From the NCBI GenBank assembly GCA_012730045.1, contig JAAYBR010000016.1, positions 1 to 41,029 of the forward strand: a stretch of 41,029 nt of DNA. Reading direction: 5' to 3'. The DNA comes from Candidatus Hydrogenedentota bacterium. Lineage in GTDB: Bacteria > Hydrogenedentota > Hydrogenedentia > Hydrogenedentales > CAITNO01. The stretch's first letter is position 1, and every line of letters starts with the position of its first letter. The position numbers were made by a program, and so were the translations under genes. Shown piece after piece: positions 16,801 through 23,025 of this stretch. Below the pieces are notes generated by a model that worked only from the letters and a program-made list of their open reading frames with translations, did not search any database and was not told where the DNA came from.

Positions 16801-17419
16801 GGTCAACAGCCCCGACTGCCCCTCGCCGGGCTTCTTCGTGCGCAACCTGAAGCACGGCTCCATCGGCCGGCCCATGACCGGGCAGGCCGTGCGCGTGGCG
16901 GACCCGGACACGGGGGCGGACCTGCCCGCGGGCGAGGCGGGCGAGCTGCTGGTGAAGGGGCCCAACGTCATGAAGGGCTACCTGGCCGACCCGGAGCGCA
17001 CCGCGAAAGTGCTGCGCGACGGCTGGTACGCCACGGGCGACATCGCCGCCCTCGACGACGAGGGCTTCATCACCATCACGGACCGCATCGCGCGGTTCAG
17101 CAAGATCGCCGGCGAGATGGTGCCCCACACCCGCGTGGAGGAGAGCCTGCACGCCCTGCTCGGCCTCACCGAGCAGTCCCTCGTGGTCGCGGGCGTGCCC
17201 GACACCGCCAAGGGCGAGCGCCTCGTCGTCCTCCACATCCTGGAGGACGCGCAGCTCGACGAGCTGCTGGAGAAGCTGGACGCCTCGGACCTGCCCAACC
17301 TCTGGAAGCCCAAGGCGAACAACTTCTACCGCATCGAGGCCATCCCCGTCCTCGGCACCGGCAAGATGGACATCAAGCAGGCCAAGCGCATGGCCCAGGC
17401 CCTCGACCTCGGAGAATAG
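13850..17419 (+). CDS. MFS transporter / acyltransferase / acyl-ACP(CoA) synthetase fusion (Aas-like)
   Basis: A 1189-residue inner-membrane protein uniting three activities of lysophospholipid recycling. Residues ~15-430 form an MFS transporter of the LplT type (GLFATQFQGAFNDNLFQY at the start, about a dozen hydrophobic segments). Residues ~460-640 are a PlsC-type acyltransferase with the HX4D motif ADHDSLID (His498, Asp503). Residues ~660-1189 are an AMP-forming acyl ligase with SSGSEGEPKGVMLT (~836), GYGTTECAPGVS and GWYATGDIAALDDEGF. E. coli has LplT and Aas as separate genes; the triple fusion is known elsewhere. Acyltransferase motif III, normally PEGR, reads RERQ here (Glu at ~571), so that activity may be altered. 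The start has AGGGAG nine bases upstream. The marR gene just before it probably regulates it. Confidence 0.9.
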   Translation: MPGKSGRTAVMDAYPRRGFWGLFATQFQGAFNDNLFQYIIIYFLLEAHYAVDGVAGAAEISLFGLTFKSGDFVPNAATVLFSLPFILFPSFFGALADRLSKGTVAQYTKYLEIVIMILGGVAFYVAHVPALWVVLFLMATQSTMFSPAKYGLLPEMLPESRLSWGNGILQMGTVVSIIVGVGIAGPVFEWCRGAPYKASVILTGLSVVGTLTALLITRPPAANPQQRIPLMPWSGMGRYLRVIWSDSVLLNVTIGYTYFWFAGTLSRNAITTYSLTVMDYSATRNSILLAAVALGIGAGALVAGYLSRGKIEQGFILIGAVGMAVTGVLVSIPKAVIESTLVPAVAAVVLPLVGGADGAVGGTLVQAGGYFLFLTAAATALGAFAGVFDVPLAATLQQRAPRQMKGGIIAATNMLTFVGMAAAGGLLLGLRRIGLTPLQVFFILGMVSLGMGVYIAWRIPLLVLRALLWPLDGILFRLMVTGRNQLPEAGPALLVADHDSLIDTLPLQMATEREVVVVLERRGLEHAWVRRLGKCLHLLPVDTSTEEGLHEAEAAVRRMLAEGWIVCVSRERQLHADGLEVPWFRDYHALAAEAGAPVIPVSITRLWERVYIFRDNRLQWRWWGRLRYPVQVAFGAPLPAGTPAVAVRHAVGVEGMEAYLHRPYAYRLLQHGFVRMARRRLRFMATADGLSGELSYFKALVGAIVFARKLRKILGPGEMVGLLVPSTVGGALANIAVQMLGKIPVNLNYTATSETIASCARRCGITHTLTSRKFLERLPLDVPGTPVYLEDIRESVTGRDRVIGMLLALFAPVHLLDRILGAARRTDEDLATVIFSSGSEGEPKGVMLTQRNVMTLVESAQEVFPHNWNSCVVGFLPLFHSFGYAVCLWTPLLAGIRSVFHPNPLEPKAIGNLIEKHGGSIMVCTATFLQGFIRRCEPGQLKSLDFVVGGAEKLPARVRDAFNEKFGIVPVEGYGTTECAPGVSVNSPDCPSPGFFVRNLKHGSIGRPMTGQAVRVADPDTGADLPAGEAGELLVKGPNVMKGYLADPERTAKVLRDGWYATGDIAALDDEGFITITDRIARFSKIAGEMVPHTRVEESLHALLGLTEQSLVVAGVPDTAKGERLVVLHILEDAQLDELLEKLDASDLPNLWKPKANNFYRIEAIPVLGTGKMDIKQAKRMAQALDLGE

Positions 17420-17430
17420 GGCGGGGCGCC

Positions 17431-17548
17431 CACGGACCACGGACGAACACGGACCCGCACGGACGGACACGGACAAAAACTGAGCCCCTGACACGGTTTA
17501 TCTTGTCCGTTTTTCGTGTGTTCTGTGTGTTCCGTGGTTCCCCGTGTC
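17431..17548. repeat. imperfect palindromic intergenic repeat
   Basis: After the fusion gene stop, a run of CACGGAC-type words (17431-17476) is mirrored by TTGTCCGTTTTTCGTG, TCTGTGTGTTCCGTGG and CCGTGT words (17502-17548). Pairing is imperfect but extends over about 45 bases per arm. Its place directly after a long gene suggests a role in ending transcription. Confidence 0.65.
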
Positions 17549-17567
17549 TTTCTCCCCGCCTTCGCCG

Positions 17568-17573
17568 TATACT
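17568..17573 (+). promoter_or_regulatory. possible -10 element of the oxidoreductase gene
   Basis: TATACT stands at 17568-17573, 65 bases before the start codon and just downstream of the palindromic repeat. The -35 position is poor. Position and match suggest a promoter; nothing else supports it. Confidence 0.35.
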
Positions 17574-17637
17574 ATCCCCGGTGCGCGTCCGCCGGGGACG
17601 CGCCGTGCCGCAACCACCGACCACGGGAACACGCATC

Positions 17638-18990
17638 ATGGAAAAACTGGACCGCCGCTCCTTCCTGGGCGCCGGCGCGGGCCTGGCCGCCGCGTCCGCC
17701 TTCACCATCGTCCCCCGGCACGTGCTGGGCGGGGCGGGGTTCACCGCCCCGAGCGACAAGCTCAACATCGCGGGGATCGGCGTGGGCGGCATGGGCGCCC
17801 ACAACCTCAAGGCCATGAGCGGCGAGAACATCGTGGCCCTGTGCGACGTGGACCATATCTACGCCGCCAAGACCTTCGCCGAGTATCCGCAGGCGCGCCG
17901 CTACAAGGACTACCGCGAGCTGCTGGACAAGGAGAAGGACGTGGACGCCGTGCTGATCGCCACGCCGGACCACACCCACGCCGTGATCACCCTGGCGGCC
18001 CTGCGCGCGGGAAAGCACGTCTACTGCCAGAAACCCCTCACCCACACGGTCTTCGAGGCGCGCAAGGTGGCCGAGGAGGCCGCGAAGTCCGGGCTGCGCA
18101 CGCAGATGGGCATCCAGGGGCACTCGTCCGACGACATGCGCAAGCTCTGCGAGTGGGTCTGGTCGGGCGCCATCGGCCCGGTGCGCAAGGTGGCCGCGTG
18201 GTCCAGCATCTGCTACTACCCCTGGGGCCACGCCTACTGGAGCTCCCAGCTCGGCGTGCGGCCCGCGGAAACCCCGCCCCTGCCCGAGGGCATGGACTGG
18301 GACCTCTGGATCGGGCCCGCGCCCATGCGCCCCTACCACCCCACCTACCACCCCCTCACCTGGCGGAGCTGGCTCGACTTCGGGTGCAGCATGATGGGCG
18401 ACCGCGGGGTGCACACCCTCGACGTCATCTTTTGGGCGCTCAAGCTCGGCGCGCCCGAGACCATCGAGGCAAGCTGCACGGACCTCAACGACGAGACCCA
18501 CCCCGTGGCCGGGCTCGTGCGCTTCAACTTCCCCGCCCGCGGCGACATGCCCCCCGTGGAGCTCATGTGGTACGACGGCCTCATGCCCCCGGGATACCCC
18601 GGCATCGAGAACAGCCGCCTCCTCGGCGAGAATGAGGGCGGCATCCTCATGGAGGGCGACGACGGCTTCCTCACGGCGGGCATCTACGCCAACAGCCCCA
18701 TGCTCCTGCCGCAGGACAAGTTCAAGGGCACGCTCCCCGCGCCCGAGAGCATCCCCCGCATCAAGGGTTCCCACGAGGAGGGGTGGATCGCCGCCATCAA
18801 GGAGGACCGCCCCGCCTGTGCCGGCTTCGACTACGCCGGCCCCCTCACCGAGATGTGCCTGCTGGGCAACGTCGCCAAGCGGGTCCCCGGCGTGAAACTC
18901 CACTGGGACGCAGCCTCCATGACCTTCAAGGACAACGAAAAGGCCACCAAATTCGTCCACAAGGCCTACCGCGAGGGATGGACCCTGTAG
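17638..18990 (+). CDS. Tat-exported Gfo/Idh/MocA-family oxidoreductase
   Basis: A 450-residue NAD(P)-dependent oxidoreductase of a family acting on sugars, inositols and related compounds. The N-terminus MEKLDRRSFLGAGAGLAAAS has the twin-arginine motif and a hydrophobic stretch, so export of the folded, cofactor-loaded protein is predicted. The Rossmann motif GIGVGGMGAHN lies at ~45-55, and the EKP catalytic motif appears as YCQKPLTH (~125), a QKP variant. The C-terminal half (~150-430) has the mixed beta-sheet region with WDLWIGPAP and SMMGDRGVHTLD, frequent in the large secreted set of planctomycete-type genomes. The upstream ribosome site is weak (GGGAA). The substrate cannot be assigned; nearby rhamnose genes make a deoxy-sugar possible, but that is a guess. 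Confidence 0.9.
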   Translation: MEKLDRRSFLGAGAGLAAASAFTIVPRHVLGGAGFTAPSDKLNIAGIGVGGMGAHNLKAMSGENIVALCDVDHIYAAKTFAEYPQARRYKDYRELLDKEKDVDAVLIATPDHTHAVITLAALRAGKHVYCQKPLTHTVFEARKVAEEAAKSGLRTQMGIQGHSSDDMRKLCEWVWSGAIGPVRKVAAWSSICYYPWGHAYWSSQLGVRPAETPPLPEGMDWDLWIGPAPMRPYHPTYHPLTWRSWLDFGCSMMGDRGVHTLDVIFWALKLGAPETIEASCTDLNDETHPVAGLVRFNFPARGDMPPVELMWYDGLMPPGYPGIENSRLLGENEGGILMEGDDGFLTAGIYANSPMLLPQDKFKGTLPAPESIPRIKGSHEEGWIAAIKEDRPACAGFDYAGPLTEMCLLGNVAKRVPGVKLHWDAASMTFKDNEKATKFVHKAYREGWTL

Positions 18991-19019
18991 CGGACGCGGC
19001 GAAGCACAAGACCGTTTTT

Positions 19020-19083
19020 ACATGGATGGACAGGATGGGCAGGATAAGAACAAATCCTGTTTATCCTGTCCGTTCCTATTCAT
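19020..19083. repeat. hairpin-forming direct repeat, copy 1
   Basis: This is one of two near-identical 64-base units (the other is 19253-19316) in the 449-base gap between the oxidoreductase gene and rhaA. Each unit can fold on itself: GGACAGGAT near the start pairs with ATCCTGTCC near the end around an AAGAACAAATCCT-type loop. AGGATA/TATCCT repeat words of this sort are widespread between bacterial genes. No gene is convincing in the gap; the open frames here merely translate the repeat. Confidence 0.75.
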
Positions 19084-19105
19084 GCGCCCCCGCACCCCGG
19101 ACAGG

Positions 19106-19168
19106 GCAGGCGGGACGCCTGCGCTACGGAGAAAGGCCCACGCCCGTAGCGCCGCCGTCCCGGCGGCC
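19106..19168. repeat. imperfect inverted repeat (GCGGGACGCC type)
   Basis: GCAGGCGGGACGCCTGCGCT (followed by AC) at 19106-19127 is mirrored imperfectly by GTAGCGCCGCCGTCCCGGCG (followed by GCC) at 19146-19168. It lies between the two 64-base repeats and is a different palindrome type. Confidence 0.55.
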
Positions 19169-19252
19169 TTGTCTTTGGGCCTTACGTCACACCGGCGGCA
19201 TGATGGAACGCACAGAGAAGAACAAAAGAATAAGGAAATGGAAAGAGGTTCA

Positions 19253-19316
19253 ACATGGATGGACAGGATGGGCAGGATAAGAACAAATCCTATTTATCCT
19301 GTCCATCGGTGTTCAT
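19253..19316. repeat. hairpin-forming direct repeat, copy 2
   Basis: Second copy of the unit at 19020-19083; the first 50 bases differ at one position only. The last bases diverge into an ATCGGTGTTCAT word that recalls the palindrome at 8922-9032. It ends about 30 bases before the predicted rhaA promoter. Confidence 0.75.
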
Positions 19317-19347
19317 ACTCCCCCTCCCCCGCCGGTTCAGGGGGAAA

Positions 19348-19377
19348 TTGCCTCGGCCCGCCTCCGGCACATACAAT
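19348..19377 (+). promoter_or_regulatory. sigma70-like promoter of rhaA
   Basis: TTGCCT at 19348-19353 and TACAAT at 19372-19377 are 18 bases apart. Transcription from about 19384 would give a leader of about 55 bases ahead of rhaA. Confidence 0.5.
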
Positions 19378-19439
19378 AGGCTTCTAGGCATCCGCGGCCC
19401 CCGCGAGAGCGGGACGCATCACCAAGGAAAGGGTCAGCC

Positions 19440-20717
19440 ATGTTTGTCTCCCCCAGCGAAAAGCAGATTCAGGGCGCGTATGACCTCGCCCGCGAACGGT
19501 ATGCCGCCCTCGGCGTGGACACGGAGGCGGCCATGGCCCGCCTCGCAAAAATCCCCATTTCCCTGCACTGCTGGCAGGGGGACGACGTGGGCGGGTTCGA
19601 GAACCTGTCCGCCGCGTCCGGCGGGGGCATCCAGGCCACGGGGAACTACCCCGGCAAGGCGCGCACGCCGGAGGAGCTCCGCGCGGACGCGGAGAAGGCC
19701 CTCGGCCTGATCCCCGGAAAGCACCGGTTCAACGTCCACGCCATGTACGCCGAGACGGGCGGCAAGAAGGTGGACCGCGACGCCCTCCTGCCGGAGCATT
19801 TCCAGGGCTGGATTGACTGGGCGAAGTCCCTGGGCCTCGGCATGGACTTCAACCCCTCGTGTTTCGGCCACCCGCTGGCCGACGACGGGTTCACCCTGGC
19901 GCACTACGACCCCGCCGTGCGGAAGTTCTGGATTGACCACTGCGCCGCCAGCCGGGTCATCGGCGCGGCCATCGGCAAGGCCCTGGGCACGCCGTGCGTC
20001 ACGAACCTCTGGATCCCGGACGGGTTCAAGGACATCCCCGTGAACCGTTACCGCTCGCGCGAAATCCTGCGCGAGGCGCTGGACGCCGTCTTCGCCGCCC
20101 CCCTGGACCGGGCGCACAACCTGGACGCCGTCGAGTCGAAGCTCTTCGGCATCGGCTCCGAAAGCTGCGTCATCGGCTCCCACGAGTTCTACCTCGGCTA
20201 CGCCCTGCGCAACAACCTGCTCCTCTGCCTCGACGCGGGGCACTTCCACCCGACGGAGGTCATCTCGGACAAGCTCAGCTCCGTGCTGCTCTACCTCGAC
20301 GAGGTGCTGCTCCACGTCAGCCGCGGCGTCCGCTGGGACAGCGACCATGTCATCGTCCTGAGCGATGAGATCCGCGCCATCGCCGAGGAGATCGTCCGCA
20401 ACAACTTCGAGTCCCGCGTGCACATCGGGCTGGACTACTTCGACGCGAGCATCAACCGTCTCGCGGCGTGGGTCACGGGCACCCGCGTGATGGTCCGGGC
20501 CCTGCTCATCGCGCTGCTGGAGCCCGCGGACTCCCTCAAACAGCTGGAGGCCGAGGGCCGCTACGGCGAGCGCCTCGCCCTGCTGGAGGAGCTGAAGGCC
20601 CTGCCCTCCGGCGCCGTGTGGGACCAGTACTGCGTCCGCCAGGGCGTGCCCGCGGGCGGCGCCTGGATGGCCGACATCCTGAGCTACGAGGCCAAGGTCC
20701 TTTCCAAGCGCGGCTGA
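19440..20717 (+). CDS. rhaA: L-rhamnose isomerase
   Basis: Converts L-rhamnose to L-rhamnulose in the cytoplasm, the first step of rhamnose breakdown. The 425-residue length fits the family (419 in E. coli), and all main metal ligands are visible at nearly the same numbering as E. coli: Glu232 in VESKLFGIG, Asp265 in [10 protein letters not shown], His292 in LLHVSRG, Asp300 and Asp302 in RWDSDHV. The early [15 protein letters not shown] motif is also characteristic. AAGGAAAGGG precedes ATG 19440. It has its own promoter and is followed by a methyltransferase gene 83 bases on. The GH78 rhamnosidase at 23026 is the likely source of substrate; rhamnulokinase and rhamnulose-phosphate aldolase are not in the window. 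Confidence 0.95.
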   Translation: MFVSPSEKQIQGAYDLARERYAALGVDTEAAMARLAKIPISLHCWQGDDVGGFENLSAASGGGIQATGNYPGKARTPEELRADAEKALGLIPGKHRFNVHAMYAETGGKKVDRDALLPEHFQGWIDWAKSLGLGMDFNPSCFGHPLADDGFTLAHYDPAVRKFWIDHCAASRVIGAAIGKALGTPCVTNLWIPDGFKDIPVNRYRSREILREALDAVFAAPLDRAHNLDAVESKLFGIGSESCVIGSHEFYLGYALRNNLLLCLDAGHFHPTEVISDKLSSVLLYLDEVLLHVSRGVRWDSDHVIVLSDEIRAIAEEIVRNNFESRVHIGLDYFDASINRLAAWVTGTRVMVRALLIALLEPADSLKQLEAEGRYGERLALLEELKALPSGAVWDQYCVRQGVPAGGAWMADILSYEAKVLSKRG

Positions 20718-20800
20718 CCCCGCACCGACACGAACATCCCCGCGCGGCGGCGGATCCGCAGTTGGCGGACCGCCCCGCGCCTTTTCATGGAGACCCGACA

Positions 20801-21943
20801 ATGCCGAACGACACCCCCGCCGCAACCCTGAATCCCCGCGAGGAGCGCCGCATCCTCCGCGGCCACTGCTGGGCCTACCGCAATGAGTTCGCCGCGGTCC
20901 CCGACGGACTGGCCGACGGCCAGGTGGTGGACGTGCTCGCGCACAACGGCCGCTTCGTCGGGCGCGGCTTCTACCAGGCCGACGGCGGCATCGCCGTGCG
21001 CGTCTTCAGCCGCCACGCCGACGATCCGGACACGGCCTTCTTCTCCCGGCGGCTGGCGGCGGCCCTGGAACTGCGCCGGCGGCTCTTCGCCGGGTCGGAC
21101 GTCTTCCGGTGGGTCTACGGCGACAGCGACGGCCTGCCCGGGCTGGTGGTGGACCGCTACGGCAGCGTGGCGGTGGCCCGCGCCTCGTCTCAGTTCTATT
21201 TCGACCGGTCCCAGCTCATCGCGGACTGCCTGATGGCCGGGGAGGGCGTCACCGCCGTGCATTTCGAGCTGGGCGGCGTGGTGCGCCGTTTCGGCGACCT
21301 GCCCGAGGCGCTGGAGCTGGAGGTGGACGGCGTGCGCGCCGAGCTGCGCCTCGGCGCGTCGCAAAAGACCGGGCTCTTCCTGGACCAGCGCCGCAACTGG
21401 CCGCTGGTGCGGGAGCTCGCCCGGGGCGCCCGCGTCTTTGACGGCCACTGCTACCACGGTTTCTGGTCCTGCCATGCCGCCCTGGGCGGCGCGGCGGCCG
21501 TCACCGCCGTGGACAGCTCCGCCGCAGCCGTGGAGCAGGCGCAAAGGAACCTCGAACTGAACGGCGTGGCGGACAAGTGCGCCGTGCTGTGCGGCGACGT
21601 GGAGAAGACGCTGGCGGGCGGCGCCCCCTACGACGTGGTCATCCTGGACCCCCCGGCCTTCGCCAAGACGCGCGCCCAGGCGGCCAAGGCCCTCGGCCGC
21701 TACCAGGCCCTGAACGCCGCCGCCGTGGCCCGCATCGCCCCGGAGGGCGGATTCCTCGTGACCTCGTCCTGCTCCCACTTCGTGGACGAGTCCATGTTCC
21801 TGGAGACGGTGAAGCGCGCCATTGTCAGCGCCGGGCGCTCCGCCCGCCTGCTGGAGCTGCGCGGCGCGTCGCCCGACCACCCCGTGCTCCTGGCCATGCC
21901 GGAGACGGCCTACCTCAAGTGCCTCGTGCTCCGCATAGACTGA
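20801..21943 (+). CDS. RlmI-like class I SAM-dependent rRNA methyltransferase
   Basis: A 380-residue member of the RlmI/RlmK-like family, which makes 5-methylcytosine in 23S rRNA in characterised members. An N-terminal PUA-like RNA-binding domain (~10-75, with GHCWAYRNEF) is followed by the RlmI-type linker VYGDSDGLPGLVVDRYG. A Rossmann methyltransferase domain (~190-380) carries SAM motif I as VFDGHCYHGFWSCHAA, the acidic AVDSS, and the catalytic motif ILDPPAFAKTR. A conserved Ser-Ser-Cys (VTSSCSHFV) near the end corresponds to the catalytic Cys loop. Motif I is unusual in having a HCYHGFW stretch where CYTGGFG is usual. GGAG lies eight bases before ATG 20801. The exact RNA position modified is not determinable. 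Confidence 0.88.
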   Translation: MPNDTPAATLNPREERRILRGHCWAYRNEFAAVPDGLADGQVVDVLAHNGRFVGRGFYQADGGIAVRVFSRHADDPDTAFFSRRLAAALELRRRLFAGSDVFRWVYGDSDGLPGLVVDRYGSVAVARASSQFYFDRSQLIADCLMAGEGVTAVHFELGGVVRRFGDLPEALELEVDGVRAELRLGASQKTGLFLDQRRNWPLVRELARGARVFDGHCYHGFWSCHAALGGAAAVTAVDSSAAAVEQAQRNLELNGVADKCAVLCGDVEKTLAGGAPYDVVILDPPAFAKTRAQAAKALGRYQALNAAAVARIAPEGGFLVTSSCSHFVDESMFLETVKRAIVSAGRSARLLELRGASPDHPVLLAMPETAYLKCLVLRID

Positions 21944-21999
21944 TGGAAATCACGGATGGGAATTCATACTTGAAGAGAGATTCCGGGAACGCGCGCCGG

Positions 22000-22075
22000 G
22001 GTGACACGGGCTTCCAGCCCGTGATTCTTGGGCCGCATCCATGACCCACACCACGGGCTGGAAGCCCGTGTCACC
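22000..22075. repeat. perfect inverted repeat (24-bp arms) between convergent genes
   Basis: Arms 22000-22023 and 22052-22075 are exact reverse complements (core CACGGGCTTCCAGCCCGTG) with a 28-base loop. The inner GGGCT/AGCCC also makes each arm partly self-complementary. It lies between the convergent methyltransferase (ends 21943) and CAP lipoprotein (ends 22116), so it could terminate both. Confidence 0.9.
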
Positions 22076-22115
22076 TCTGTGCCGGTGAGCGACATCCTCC
22101 TGAAATGGCCGGTCC

Positions 22116-22694
22116 TCACCCGCCGGGCAAGATTAGCGACCGCAGGACGTCCAGCCAGCCCAGGGCGGGCTCCGCGGCGCTCTTGGCGGCGGGCAGGGTC
22201 GCGAAGACCTGGGTGAAGTAGAAGGTGTCGCCCGACTGCGCCACCCCCACCCCCGTGTGCGTAAACGTCGTGCGCAGGATGTTGGCCCGGTGCCCCTCGC
22301 TGTTCATCCACCCCTCCACAATCGCGTCCACCGGGTCCGCCAGCCCCTGCGCCATGGCGATGTTCTCGCCCCACGCGGTCACGGCGATCCCCGTGTCCGC
22401 GATCCGGTCGCCCGGATTCTTCCCCTCGGGGTTGACGTGGCTGAGATAGTCCCGCGCCAGCATGTCCTCACTGTGCGCCCGCGCCACCCCGCCCAGTCCC
22501 GCCTGCGTCGTCAGCGCGTACAGGCCGTTTGCCTGGCGGATGCTGTTGATCGCGTCGAAAACCTGCTTCTCCACCGCGGAAAGTTCGGTCTCCGTGGGGG
22601 GCGTGTTGAAACACCCCGTCAACGCCAGCGGCGCAACCGCCAGGGCCAAAAGCATTCCCCACCCGCGCAGATTCGCTCTCATGGAACACTTCAC
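22116..22694 (-). CDS. CAP/SCP-domain lipoprotein
   Basis: A 192-residue exported lipoprotein with a CAP (SCP/PR1) domain. The N-terminus ends in the lipobox LTGC with Cys at about 28, so it should be lipid-anchored in the periplasm or outer membrane. Residues ~45-165 form the CAP domain: FDAINSIRQANGL, ARAHSEDM, YLSHVNPEGKNP, AWGENIA and the signature GWMNSEGHRANIL. The His and Glu residues of the CAP cleft are present. The GTG at 22694 is chosen because AAGGAGG ends five bases before it; the in-frame ATG at 22682 would lie too far from that site. Bacterial CAP proteins are common, but their molecular role is mostly unknown. It is antisense-oriented between two plus-strand rhamnose genes. 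Confidence 0.88.
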   Translation of the reverse strand: MKCSMRANLRGWGMLLALAVAPLALTGCFNTPPTETELSAVEKQVFDAINSIRQANGLYALTTQAGLGGVARAHSEDMLARDYLSHVNPEGKNPGDRIADTGIAVTAWGENIAMAQGLADPVDAIVEGWMNSEGHRANILRTTFTHTGVGVAQSGDTFYFTQVFATLPAAKSAAEPALGWLDVLRSLILPGG

Positions 22695-22805
22695 AACAAC
22701 CTCCTTGGGCCCGGCGGACCCTGTGAAATCCATGTCATGTTGTACCACAATTACCGGGGGAAAAGGGGAATGTGTCCGGAACCGCCCCCCCCGTCACCCC
22801 AAGGC

Positions 22806-22850
22806 GAAGAGGGCGCGGCAAGCCGCACCCCCACGCCTGCCTAACCTGGG
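22806..22850. repeat. fragment of the dispersed palindromic element
   Basis: GAGGGCGCGGCAAGC matches the left arm of copies A and B, followed by a degenerate GCACCCCCAC; no partner arm follows. The rest of the 331-base gap between the divergent CAP and GH78 genes holds GC-rich short hairpins and a weak -10-like TACACT at 22961-22966, but no gene that I can support. Confidence 0.55.
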
Positions 22851-23025
22851 CGCATGCAAGAACCCCGGGTGCCCCCCCCGCGTCTCTGCGACTTTGCGTT
22901 GAAATCCCGGGGCCATGGGAGCGCATGTCCGCCGCTTAGACGCGGCGGCGGGGTTTGGGGTACACTGCTGGCCAGCCGGGCGGCCGGTGCGCGGCCGGGC
23001 CCGCCACCAGAAGAGGAATGGAACC

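Noticed and set aside
13679-17494. A 1271-codon open frame on the minus strand opposite the acyl-lipid fusion gene
   Set aside because: It is antisense to a gene with clear MFS, PlsC and AMP-ligase motifs; its translation is low-complexity Gly/Ala/Arg/His sequence, as expected from the high third-position GC of the real gene.
19022-19387. Plus-strand frames starting MDGQDGQDKNK
   Set aside because: They merely translate the duplicated CAGGATAAG-type hairpin repeats in a gene-free gap.
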